Shown: positions 18,349 through 25,757 of the stretch, piece by piece
Layout: the number at the start of each line of letters is the position of its first letter
Position numbering within the stretch: the first letter of the stretch is position 1
From: Pseudoclavibacter sp. CFCC 11306
GTDB taxonomy: Bacteria > Actinomycetota > Actinomycetes > Actinomycetales > Microbacteriaceae
Assembly: GCF_008831235.1 (NCBI RefSeq)
Contig: NZ_WBKF01000001.1
Location: 186,001-250,000, forward strand
Length of the DNA: 64,000 bases
Direction of reading: 5' to 3'
Notes under the pieces: model-generated
Seen by the model: the letters and a program-made list of their open reading frames with translations, nothing else
The model's database searches: none
What the model was told of the DNA's origin: nothing
Program-made: the position numbers and the translations under genes

Positions 18349-20619
18349 ATGCCTGAGCCACAGCAGCAGTCAACACCGTCAGCCCCACGACGTCTCGGCC
18401 TGCCGCGTCTCTTCCAGCGGCCGGCGACCGGTCTTGACGCTCAGGTCTCGCAACTGGTGCAGACGGTTCGGCACCATCATCCGAAAGAAGACCTCGCACT
18501 GATCAGGCGGGCGTATCTGACGGCCTATGCCGCCCATGACGGGCAGCTGCGTCAGAGCGGCGAACCGTACATCACCCACCCGATCGCGGTGGCGCAGATT
18601 CTGGCCGACTTGGGCGTATCAGCCCAAGTCGTGGCGGCTGCGCTGCTGCATGACACTGTCGAAGACACCGACTACACGCTCGATCAGCTCACGGCCGACT
18701 ACGGGGCCGAGATCGCCATGCTGGTCGACGGCGTCACGAAGCTCGACAAAGTCAAGTACGGGGTGAACGCCCAGGCCGAGACTGTTCGCAAGATGGTCGT
18801 CGCGATGGCTCGCGATGTGCGAGTAATCGTGATCAAGCTGGCCGACCGACTGCACAACGCACGGACGTGGGGCTTCGTGCCGCCTGAGAAAGCGGCACGC
18901 AAGGCCAAAGAGACGCTTGAAATCTACGCGCCGCTCGCTCATCGTTTGGGCCTGAGTGCCCTGCAGCACGAGCTCGAAGACCGTTCGTTCAAGGCGCTCT
19001 ACCCGAAGGTCTACGACGAGATCGTGCGTCTGGTCAAAGAGCGCACGCCGGCGCGCGAGTCATACGTCAAGCGCGTGATCTCGATGGTGGACGACGATCT
19101 TCGTCGACAGCGGATCAAGGCCGAGGTCGTCGGACGGTCGAAAGACTACTATTCCGTCTACCAGAAGATGGTGGTTCGCGGGCGTGAGTTCGACGAGATC
19201 TACGACCTCGTGGGCATTCGCATCCTGGTGAACTCGATCCGAGACTGCTACGCCGCTCTCGGCGCCATTCACGCCCGGTGGAGCCCGATTCCCGGGCGCT
19301 TCAAAGACTACATTGCTATCCCGAAGTTCAACCTGTACCAGTCGCTGCACACATCGGTGATCGGTCCGGACGGACGCCCTGTCGAGATTCAGATTCGCAC
19401 CTACGAGATGCATCAGCGCGCCGAGTACGGGGTCGCTGCGCACTGGCTCTATAAGGCCAGCGGGGCGAAGCCGGTGATGAATCAGACCGCCGAGCAGGGC
19501 ATCAACCAGGAGCTGGTCTGGCTGCAGCACCTTTCCGACTGGCAGTCCGAGACCAAAGACCCGGGGGAGTTCCTCGACTCGCTGCGATTCGAGATCGGCG
19601 CCAAAGAGGTCTACGTCTTCACCCCGCAGGGAAAGGTCGTCGGTCTGCCCGGCGGCGCGACGCCGATCGACTTCGCGTACGCGGTGCACACCGAGGTCGG
19701 TCACCGTGCGATGGGAGCGAAGGTGAACGGTCGTCTGGTGCCGCTCGACACCAGACTCGCCAGCGGCGAAGTCGTGGAGATCCTGACTTCGCGCTCTGCG
19801 GACGCCGGGCCGAGCAAAGACTGGCTCTCGTTCGTGACGAGCCCGCGAGCCCGTGCGAAGATTCGCCAGTGGTTCAGCAAAGAGCGCCGCGACGAGTCGA
19901 TCGAAGCCGGCAAAGAGGCCCTGCAGCGGGCGCTGCGCAAGAACCGAGTGCCGCTGCGCGTCATCGGCGATCAGCAGGCGTTCACACGGGTCGCGTCAGG
20001 CCTCGGGTACCCCAACATCGGGGCGCTGTACGCGGCGCTCGGCGAGGGACACGTCTCGACTCAATCGGTCATCGAGCGCATCGAACTCGACGAATTCGAT
20101 GAGACGACCAGCGAACTGCCGATCATGGCGCATCCGCATCCGACGACGCATCAGCGCGCGGCCACCAGCGACTCCGGGGTCTTGGTGCGCGGTCAGTCGG
20201 GCGTCATGGTCAAGCTGGCGAAGTGCTGCACTCCGGTGCCCGGCGACGACATCGTGGGCTTCATCACTCGCGGCGCAGGCGTCTCAGTGCACCGAGCCGA
20301 CTGTCGCAACGTTGCCGACCTCAATGAGAACCAGCATGATCGAATGGTCGAGGTCTCGTGGGCACCGACGCACAAGAGCGTGTTCCTGGTGAACATCCAA
20401 GTCGAGGCCCTCGATCGCTCCGGTCTGCTCTCCGATGTCACTCGGGTGCTCTCCGAGCATCATGTGAACATCCTCTCAGCCTCCGTCAAAACCTCTGACG
20501 ACCGTCTGGCGCTCTCTCGGTTCGTCTTCGAGATGGGTGATACCGTGCATCTCGATCGCATCCTGAACGCCGTGCGACGCATCGACGCCGTCTACGACGT
20601 CTACCGCGTCAACGGCTGA
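18349..20619 (+). CDS. rel: bifunctional (p)ppGpp synthetase/hydrolase Rel
   Basis: Makes and degrades the stringent-response alarmone. The product is 756 residues. Domains in order: HD hydrolase (about 40-190, with LLHDTVEDTDYT near 100-111), synthetase (about 240-370, containing RFKDYIAIPK near 317, the RFKD form of bifunctional enzymes), TGS (about 420-480, TPQGKVVGLPGGATPIDFAY), helical and zinc-finger-like region (CCTPVPGDDI) and C-terminal ACT (about 680-756). ATG 18349 follows a GGGGGC site. The stop lies 11 bases inside the end of a convergent gene. Confidence 0.96.
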   Translation: MPEPQQQSTPSAPRRLGLPRLFQRPATGLDAQVSQLVQTVRHHHPKEDLALIRRAYLTAYAAHDGQLRQSGEPYITHPIAVAQILADLGVSAQVVAAALLHDTVEDTDYTLDQLTADYGAEIAMLVDGVTKLDKVKYGVNAQAETVRKMVVAMARDVRVIVIKLADRLHNARTWGFVPPEKAARKAKETLEIYAPLAHRLGLSALQHELEDRSFKALYPKVYDEIVRLVKERTPARESYVKRVISMVDDDLRRQRIKAEVVGRSKDYYSVYQKMVVRGREFDEIYDLVGIRILVNSIRDCYAALGAIHARWSPIPGRFKDYIAIPKFNLYQSLHTSVIGPDGRPVEIQIRTYEMHQRAEYGVAAHWLYKASGAKPVMNQTAEQGINQELVWLQHLSDWQSETKDPGEFLDSLRFEIGAKEVYVFTPQGKVVGLPGGATPIDFAYAVHTEVGHRAMGAKVNGRLVPLDTRLASGEVVEILTSRSADAGPSKDWLSFVTSPRARAKIRQWFSKERRDESIEAGKEALQRALRKNRVPLRVIGDQQAFTRVASGLGYPNIGALYAALGEGHVSTQSVIERIELDEFDETTSELPIMAHPHPTTHQRAATSDSGVLVRGQSGVMVKLAKCCTPVPGDDIVGFITRGAGVSVHRADCRNVADLNENQHDRMVEVSWAPTHKSVFLVNIQVEALDRSGLLSDVTRVLSEHHVNILSASVKTSDDRLALSRFVFEMGDTVHLDRILNAVRRIDAVYDVYRVNG

Positions 20620-21223
20620 GCGCGAGCGCCTGCTGCAGCGCGCGTCGCGCATGCGCGGAGTGCTGCGTCTGATCGCCGGCGGGCAGCATGGGCAGCGCCC
20701 GTTCGACCGCGTGGCGGTGCTGCGCCGCGAGGTCGGCCAGCAGCACACAGTCATCAGGATGCTCGAGCGTCATGGCGAGGTCTCTCGCGGTGCGCGTCGG
20801 GCCGGTGACGCGAGCGCGGTCGAGAGCGTCGACGTGCGAGTGCTGCAGCCGCATATGGCGAATTCTGCAGATCACTCCGGAGCCGAGGGCGTCGCGACGG
20901 ATGTCCCAGCGTCGACCGGGAGCCGTCATCGCCTCATAGAACGGGCGGCGGCGTGACCCCGTCCAGACCCAGGCAGCGGTTCGTCCTGCCCAGACCAGTG
21001 GCTCGGGCAGCGTCGGCAGGGAGGCGGCCCGCGCTCGGGGAGTGCTGGCTGCAAACCACGGGAGGTGCACGCCGCCGAGATCATTCAGCAGGCCGTCAAG
21101 AGTGAGCCGGCGGCGCTCTTCTGGTGAGAAGAACGCCGCCAGAGCGGAGCATTCGGGGCTCGGTGCGTGAGCGGATGATCGGGTGCCCGGAGTTCGCAGG
21201 CCGTTTGCCTCTGTCTGGTGCAT
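20609..21223 (-). CDS. hypothetical protein, AbiEi antitoxin-like (weak)
   Basis: The 204-residue product resembles a family of actinobacterial proteins annotated with an AbiEi-type antitoxin domain: the segment RVTGPTRTARDLAMTL followed by a helical VLLADLAAQHRH is the recognisable part (about 139-170). EPLVWAGRTAAWVWTGS suggests the preceding beta-rich core. The N-terminal 40 residues look unstructured and the true start may be further in. No nuclease or nucleotidyltransferase partner is next to it, so it is an orphan here. The gene converges on rel, overlapping it by 11 bases. Function is not established; the domain call is from memory of family sequence only. Confidence 0.5.
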   Translation of the reverse strand: MHQTEANGLRTPGTRSSAHAPSPECSALAAFFSPEERRRLTLDGLLNDLGGVHLPWFAASTPRARAASLPTLPEPLVWAGRTAAWVWTGSRRRPFYEAMTAPGRRWDIRRDALGSGVICRIRHMRLQHSHVDALDRARVTGPTRTARDLAMTLEHPDDCVLLADLAAQHRHAVERALPMLPAGDQTQHSAHARRALQQALALSR

Positions 21224-21284
21224 GAGGCCAGTCGATCATGAGCGCTGGCGAAGCACACGGGTCAAAGCAACGCTGTGTACAGAA

Positions 21285-21329
21285 AGGCCCGGCGGATGCT
21301 CCTGTGCACAAGGAGCATCCGCCGGGCCT
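21285..21329 (-). terminator. terminator of the DUF349 gene
   Basis: Perfect 19-bp arms (21285-21303 and 21311-21329) with a 7-base loop. On the minus strand it is 17 bases after the DUF349 stop and ends in CCTTTCTGT. Confidence 0.85.
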
Positions 21330-21346
21330 GTGAGACCGATGGCAGA

Positions 21347-22582
21347 TCAGGCGATGCCGGTGGCCTTCAGCCAGCTGCGCTGCGTCTCAAGCGCTTTGGT
21401 GATCTCGGCTGTCTTCTCTGCGTCACCTGCCGCCTCAGCAGCAGCGAGCTCTGCCTCGAGATCGGTGATGCTCTGCTGCAGCTGCGCGGCGAGACCGGTG
21501 GCGCGATCGCTCTTCTCACTGTTGCGTTTGGACCAGTGTGCGTCTTCGGCCTCTTTGACCGCCGTCTCGACAGCGTGCAGCCGAGCCTCGACGGAGCGCA
21601 TGCTGGCACGGGGAACCCGACCGATCTCATCCCATTCGTCTTGCAGACGACGCAGCGCGGAGCGAGCAGCCTTCCAGTCAGTGACCGGCAGCAGCGCCTC
21701 AGCCCGCGTCAGCACTCCCTCTTTCTTCTGCAGGTTCTCTGCATACTCGGCGTCGGTGACGGCGTCGTGCTCCTGCTTCTTCGCGAAGATGACGTCTCCG
21801 GCTGCCTTGAACTGCTCCCAGAGGCGGTCGTCGACCTTGGCGCCGGCGCGTCCGGCGGCCTTCCAACGGTCGAGCAGCGCGCGGTAGTCATTGACACGGG
21901 GCTCGGCCTGCTCGGCCAGCTTCTGCGCCTCTTCGACCAGCTGCTGCTTCGTCTGCTTGGCCGTGCGATGCTGCTCGTCGAGGCTGGCGAAGAACGCCCG
22001 TCGACCGTCTTCGAGTTTGCGGCGAGACTGCTTGAACCGCGCCCACAGGGCGTCGGCCTGCTGCTTGGGCAGGCGGGCCGTGGTGCGCTGGTGCTCTTTC
22101 CACTCGCCGAAGATCTGCTCGACCTGGGCGTGAACGTCCTTCCAGCGGATGTTGGCGACCGGGGTGGCGGCCAGCTGCTCGATCTTCTCGACGATGGCCT
22201 CTCGCTGTGCCGCGGCTTCTGCGAGGGCCTGCGCCGACTGCTCCTGCTGCTTGCTCTCCAGTGCGTCGACCTGCGTGCGCAGCGCGTCGACCCTGGTGCG
22301 CAGCGCGTCGAGGTCGCCGACGACCGCCGGCTCTTTCAGCGCTTCGTCGAGTGCCGTGACGCTCTTGCGCACGTCTCGGGCCTTCGCCCCGGTGCGTGCC
22401 CGCTGCTCGGCCAGAGCGACCTGGCCGACGAGGTCTTGGAACTTGCGGCTGTAGAAGGCCAGCGCCTCCTCGGCGGTGGCTCCGGTGACCTGCCCGACCC
22501 AGCGTTCGCCGTCACCTGTGACCAGGTAGACGTTTCCCTCGCCGTCGGCGCGGCCGAACTGCTGCTGGTGTGTCTCGCTCAC
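21347..22582 (-). CDS. DUF349 domain protein
   Basis: The 411-residue product is almost entirely helical, with at least three DUF349 repeats, recognisable by RxxLEDGRRAFF, LLDRWKAAGRAG..DDRLWEQFK and LRRLQDEWDEIGRVPR. Long heptad-like stretches rich in Ala, Glu and Gln (about 75-130 and 340-405) indicate coiled coils. I start at GTG 22582 because GAGGAG sits 4 bases upstream; TTG 22594 overlaps that site. No catalytic residues are known for the family; cellular role unknown. It is monocistronic, with its own -10 box and terminator, and diverges from rarA. Confidence 0.85.
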   Translation of the reverse strand: MSETHQQQFGRADGEGNVYLVTGDGERWVGQVTGATAEEALAFYSRKFQDLVGQVALAEQRARTGAKARDVRKSVTALDEALKEPAVVGDLDALRTRVDALRTQVDALESKQQEQSAQALAEAAAQREAIVEKIEQLAATPVANIRWKDVHAQVEQIFGEWKEHQRTTARLPKQQADALWARFKQSRRKLEDGRRAFFASLDEQHRTAKQTKQQLVEEAQKLAEQAEPRVNDYRALLDRWKAAGRAGAKVDDRLWEQFKAAGDVIFAKKQEHDAVTDAEYAENLQKKEGVLTRAEALLPVTDWKAARSALRRLQDEWDEIGRVPRASMRSVEARLHAVETAVKEAEDAHWSKRNSEKSDRATGLAAQLQQSITDLEAELAAAEAAGDAEKTAEITKALETQRSWLKATGIA

Positions 22583-22615
22583 GACTCTCCTCAAATCCCG
22601 CTTCGATGCTGCACC

Positions 22616-22621
22616 AGTCTA
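22616..22621 (-). promoter_or_regulatory. -10 box of the DUF349 gene
   Basis: TAGACT on the minus strand, 33 bases upstream of GTG 22582, with a GAGGAG ribosome site in between. Confidence 0.5.
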
Positions 22622-22696
22622 GCCGGTGGCAGACGGCTGCTGTGCACGTGACGCGCTGGCGAAGCCGGTCTGAGCGGCCGTGTCGTCGGCTGGCGC

Positions 22697-22702
22697 TACG
22701 CT
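22697..22702 (+). promoter_or_regulatory. -10 box of rarA, leaderless arrangement
   Basis: TACGCT ends 6 bases before the rarA ATG and no Shine-Dalgarno is present, so transcription should start at or next to the A of the ATG. Confidence 0.5.
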
Positions 22703-22708
22703 GTCGGC

Positions 22709-24214
22709 ATGACGTCTCTGCAAGGTGCCCGAGCCAGCCGACCATTGGCGGCGCGCATGCGACCGCGAACGCTCGACGACGTTGTCGGCCAGAGCGAGCT
22801 GCGTCGACCGGGCACACCGCTGTGGCGTCTGTGCCACCCGACCGAGGGCGAGCGCACCCCGGCATCGGTCATTCTCTTCGGCCCCCCGGGAACGGGCAAG
22901 ACGACGCTGGCGCATGTGATCGCCACCGAGGGACAGCGCCGCTTCATCGAGCTCTCGGCCATCAGCGCCGGAGTAAAAGACGTGCGACGCGTGATGGAGC
23001 AGGCGCAGGCAGACCGTGACCTCTATGGCACGCAGACGGTGCTGTTTCTCGATGAGATCCATCGATTCACCAAGGCGCAGCAGGACAGCCTGCTGCCCGG
23101 CGTCGAAGACGGCATCGTCACACTGGTGGCGGCGACCACTGAGAACCCCTCGTTCTCTGTGATCTCGCCGCTGCTCAGCCGATCGCTGCTGCTGCGTCTG
23201 ACGTCGCTCTCCGACGACGACCTGCTCTCTCTCATCGATCGCGCCATCGTCGACGAACGTGGGCTGCACGGGGCGGTCGCGATCGACGACGAGGCCCGAA
23301 CGGCCATCGTCGAGCTCGCCTCGGGCGACGCCCGGCGTGCGCTGACACTGCTCGAGGCGGCCGCCGGCCAAGCAGACGCCGACATTGCGTCCGCTGAGAA
23401 GACCGACGACGCAGACTCGTCCGAACAGGCTCGGCTGCCCCGCATCACCGCGGCGGTGGTCGCGATCGTGGCAGACCGAGCGCTGGTGCGGTACGACCAG
23501 AACGGCGATCAGCACTACGACGTGGTCAGCGCGTTCATCAAATCGATCCGCGGGTCAGACGTCGACGCGGCGGTGCACTACCTGGCCCGCATGATCGAGG
23601 GCGGCGAAGACTCCCGGTTCATCGCACGACGTCTCATGATCTCGGCTGCCGAAGACATCGGCACGGCCGATCCGCAGGCGCTGAGCATCGCTGTGGCTGC
23701 CGCGCAGACGGTCGCGATGGTGGGCATGCCCGAGGGGCGCATCCCTTTGGCCGAGGCCACCGTCTATCTGGCCTCGGCCCCCAAATCGAATGCTGCGTAC
23801 CTGGCCATCGATCGTGCGATCGCCGACATCCGAGCCGGTGAGGCAGGCGATGTGCCGTCCCATCTGCGCGATGCGCACTATAAAGGGGCGCGAGCACTGG
23901 GCCACGGCATCGGCTATCAGTACCCCCACGACGAGCCGACGGGAGTGAGCGCCCAGCAGTATCTGCCCGACTCGCTGCAGGGACGCCGCTACTACGAGCC
24001 GACCGGCCACGGATTCGACGCCACGATCGGCCGTCGACTCGATCAGGTGCGTCGGCTGCTCGCCGGGCTGCCGATGCAGCGAGCTGCGCAGACCCCCACG
24101 GTGAAGACCTCTGAAGTGCCCTCCGGTAAGACCCCTGAGGTGCCCTCCGGCAAGGCGGCTGAGTCGTCGCCTGAGGCGACGGCGGATGCCGACGACGGGC
24201 TCGAGAAGAAGTGA
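22709..24214 (+). CDS. rarA: replication-associated recombination ATPase RarA (MgsA)
   Basis: AAA+ clamp-loader-like ATPase acting at stalled forks. The product is 501 residues: Walker [10 protein letters not shown] (58-66), Walker [11 protein letters not shown] (about 110-120), sensor [10 protein letters not shown], arginine-finger region [10 protein letters not shown], and the C-terminal MgsA tetramerisation domain (about 265-430) with [31 protein letters not shown] and [18 protein letters not shown]. The last 45 residues are a low-complexity tail with two copies of EVPSGK. It is also annotated as a Holliday junction DNA helicase-like ATPase in some genomes, but it is not RuvB. Confidence 0.94.
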   Translation: MTSLQGARASRPLAARMRPRTLDDVVGQSELRRPGTPLWRLCHPTEGERTPASVILFGPPGTGKTTLAHVIATEGQRRFIELSAISAGVKDVRRVMEQAQADRDLYGTQTVLFLDEIHRFTKAQQDSLLPGVEDGIVTLVAATTENPSFSVISPLLSRSLLLRLTSLSDDDLLSLIDRAIVDERGLHGAVAIDDEARTAIVELASGDARRALTLLEAAAGQADADIASAEKTDDADSSEQARLPRITAAVVAIVADRALVRYDQNGDQHYDVVSAFIKSIRGSDVDAAVHYLARMIEGGEDSRFIARRLMISAAEDIGTADPQALSIAVAAAQTVAMVGMPEGRIPLAEATVYLASAPKSNAAYLAIDRAIADIRAGEAGDVPSHLRDAHYKGARALGHGIGYQYPHDEPTGVSAQQYLPDSLQGRRYYEPTGHGFDATIGRRLDQVRRLLAGLPMQRAAQTPTVKTSEVPSGKTPEVPSGKAAESSPEATADADDGLEKK

Positions 24215-24374
24215 CGGTGCGGCGGGCGCCGCGCACAGAGGAGCGTGGTAGTGTTATTCGGCCTGAACTCTGCACGGCGAGCGGCTGCGCCCGCGGAGTG
24301 AATGGTGGCGCTCTGTAGCCGAGCGTTGCCCCGGCTCACTGATTGATTGTATTTAGCGTCATCGAGAGGAAACA

Positions 24375-25004
24375 ATGGCGACGAAGTCGCGTACTCATAG
24401 CAAAACCCGTCTGTCCCGCGCGCTGGGCGTGGCACTGACCCCCAAGGCTGCCCGACTGATGGAGAACCGTCCGTTCCCCCCGGGTCAGCACGGCCGCACG
24501 AAGCGCCGCACCGACTCCGACTACGCGGTGCGTCTGCGCGAGAAGCAGCGTCTGCGCGCCCAGTACGGCATCCGCGAGGCACAGCTGCGCCGCGTGTTCA
24601 GCGAAGCCCGCAAGCAGGAGGGTCTGACCGGTGAGAACCTGGTCGAGCTGCTCGAGCAGCGTCTCGACGCGCTCGTTCTGCGCGCCGGCTTCGCCCGCAG
24701 CATCCAGCAGGCTCGCCAGCTGGTCGTGCACCGTCACATCATGGTCGACGGCGAACGCGTCGACCGCCCGTCGTTCCGCGTGAAGCCGGGTCAGCTCATT
24801 CACGTGCACGAGAAGAGCGAGAAGCTCGACGTCTTCCAGGTCGCCGCAGAAGGCGCCCACGCAGAGGTGCTGCCGGCCGTGCCGGAGTATCTCGACGTCA
24901 CGCTCGACAAGCTCGAGGCCACGCTGACGCGTCGCCCGAAGCGCGCCGAAGTGCCCGTCACCTGTGAAGTCCAGCTGGTCGTCGAGTACTACGCTGCGCG
25001 CTGA
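24375..25004 (+). CDS. rpsD: 30S ribosomal protein S4
   Basis: Primary 16S rRNA binder of the small subunit body. The product is 209 residues. The N-terminal zinc cysteines of many S4 proteins are absent, so this is the zinc-independent form. PFPPGQHGRTKRRTDSDY, the S4 RNA-binding domain (about 97-160, LEQRLDALVLRAGFARSIQQ) and the C-terminal QLVVEYYAAR are typical. GAGAGG precedes ATG 24375. A leader of up to 120 bases follows a possible -10 box (TAGTGT near 24248), but I see no defined S4-binding structure. Single S4 gene placement away from rpsK-rpoA is usual in actinobacteria. Confidence 0.96.
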   Translation: MATKSRTHSKTRLSRALGVALTPKAARLMENRPFPPGQHGRTKRRTDSDYAVRLREKQRLRAQYGIREAQLRRVFSEARKQEGLTGENLVELLEQRLDALVLRAGFARSIQQARQLVVHRHIMVDGERVDRPSFRVKPGQLIHVHEKSEKLDVFQVAAEGAHAEVLPAVPEYLDVTLDKLEATLTRRPKRAEVPVTCEVQLVVEYYAAR

Positions 25005-25049
25005 TCACTGACCCATCCGACGTTGTCGGTGGGAGAGAGGAGAACGGTC

Positions 25050-25427
25050 ATGACTGGAGGAGACATTGCAGCGCTGATCGCTGCGATCGCCTTCGTCGTT
25101 CTGGTGGCGGTGCTGATCGTGCCGCTCTGGAAGCTCGGCCATCTGCTCGATGAGGCACGCGAGAGCGTGCGCGATCTCACCGACAACGTCGCCCCCCTGA
25201 TCGAAGAGAGCACGGCGACCGTGGCCGAGGCCAATCGGCAGCTGGTCAAGGTCGACGGCATCACGACCAACCTGACGAAGGTCGCCGACAACGTCAGCGG
25301 CGTCGTCGCGACGGTCACCTCGGTCGTCAACTCGCCGTTAGGGCGCGTCGCTGGCATCGCGGCGTCGTTCGGCAAAAGCCGTCGCACGACGGCGAAGCAG
25401 GCCAAGACCACCGCGAAGCGAAAGTAG
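25050..25427 (+). CDS. DUF948 family membrane protein
   Basis: The 125-residue product starts at ATG 25050, preceded by GAGGAG (frame open to 25023). One N-terminal membrane helix (about 5-27, rich in Ala, Ile and Val) is followed by a long amphipathic helix (about 30-100, LLDEARESVRDLTDNVAPLI) and a strongly basic tail (KSRRTTAKQAKTTAKRK). DUF948 resembles bacterial coiled-coil membrane proteins of unknown role. It lies between rpsD and alaS and is followed after 6 bases by a second small membrane protein, an arrangement I recall from many actinobacteria. Confidence 0.85.
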   Translation: MTGGDIAALIAAIAFVVLVAVLIVPLWKLGHLLDEARESVRDLTDNVAPLIEESTATVAEANRQLVKVDGITTNLTKVADNVSGVVATVTSVVNSPLGRVAGIAASFGKSRRTTAKQAKTTAKRK

Positions 25428-25433
25428 GCGCAT

Positions 25434-25643
25434 ATGGGCAAGGTATTCTGGTTCATCGTCGGCATCGGCACGGGATTCCTCGTGGCTCACAAGGTGTCGC
25501 AGACCGAGAAGGGTCAGGCATTCTTCGCCGAGGTCAACGACTTCACCGACACCGTGGCGCGCAGCTTTCAGGAGCGCACTGCCGAGGTTCGAGAGGCGAT
25601 CGACGATCTGCAGGACGAACTGCGTGACGCTGCGCAGCACTGA
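25434..25643 (+). CDS. small membrane-anchored protein, 69 residues
   Basis: Short conserved-looking protein without a named function. One helix at the N-terminus (about 3-21, KVFWFIVGIGTGFLVAH) may be a membrane anchor; the rest is an acidic amphipathic helix (EVNDFTDTVARSFQERTAEV). It starts 6 bases after the DUF948 gene and the two are likely co-translated. The complementary charge (basic tail on the DUF948 protein, acidic helix here) suggests, without proof, that they interact. Confidence 0.75.
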   Translation: MGKVFWFIVGIGTGFLVAHKVSQTEKGQAFFAEVNDFTDTVARSFQERTAEVREAIDDLQDELRDAAQH

Positions 25644-25686
25644 TCTGCGCTGAGCCCAAAACTTCTCACGGTGAACGACTCACCGG

Positions 25687-25727
25687 ACGGGTGCCATCGT
25701 GCGGAGAGATCCGCACCTGGCACCCGT
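25687..25727 (+). terminator. two-step hairpin upstream of alaS
   Basis: Outer arms ACGGGTGCCA (25687-25696) and TGGCACCCGT (25718-25727) enclose an inner GTGCGGA/TCCGCAC stem with a GAGA loop. It is followed by TTCCCC. It ends 30 bases before the alaS ATG, so it is either a terminator of the small gene or an attenuator in the alaS leader. Confidence 0.65.
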
Positions 25728-25757
25728 TTCCCCACTACGAAACGTCTGTGAAGGCAT

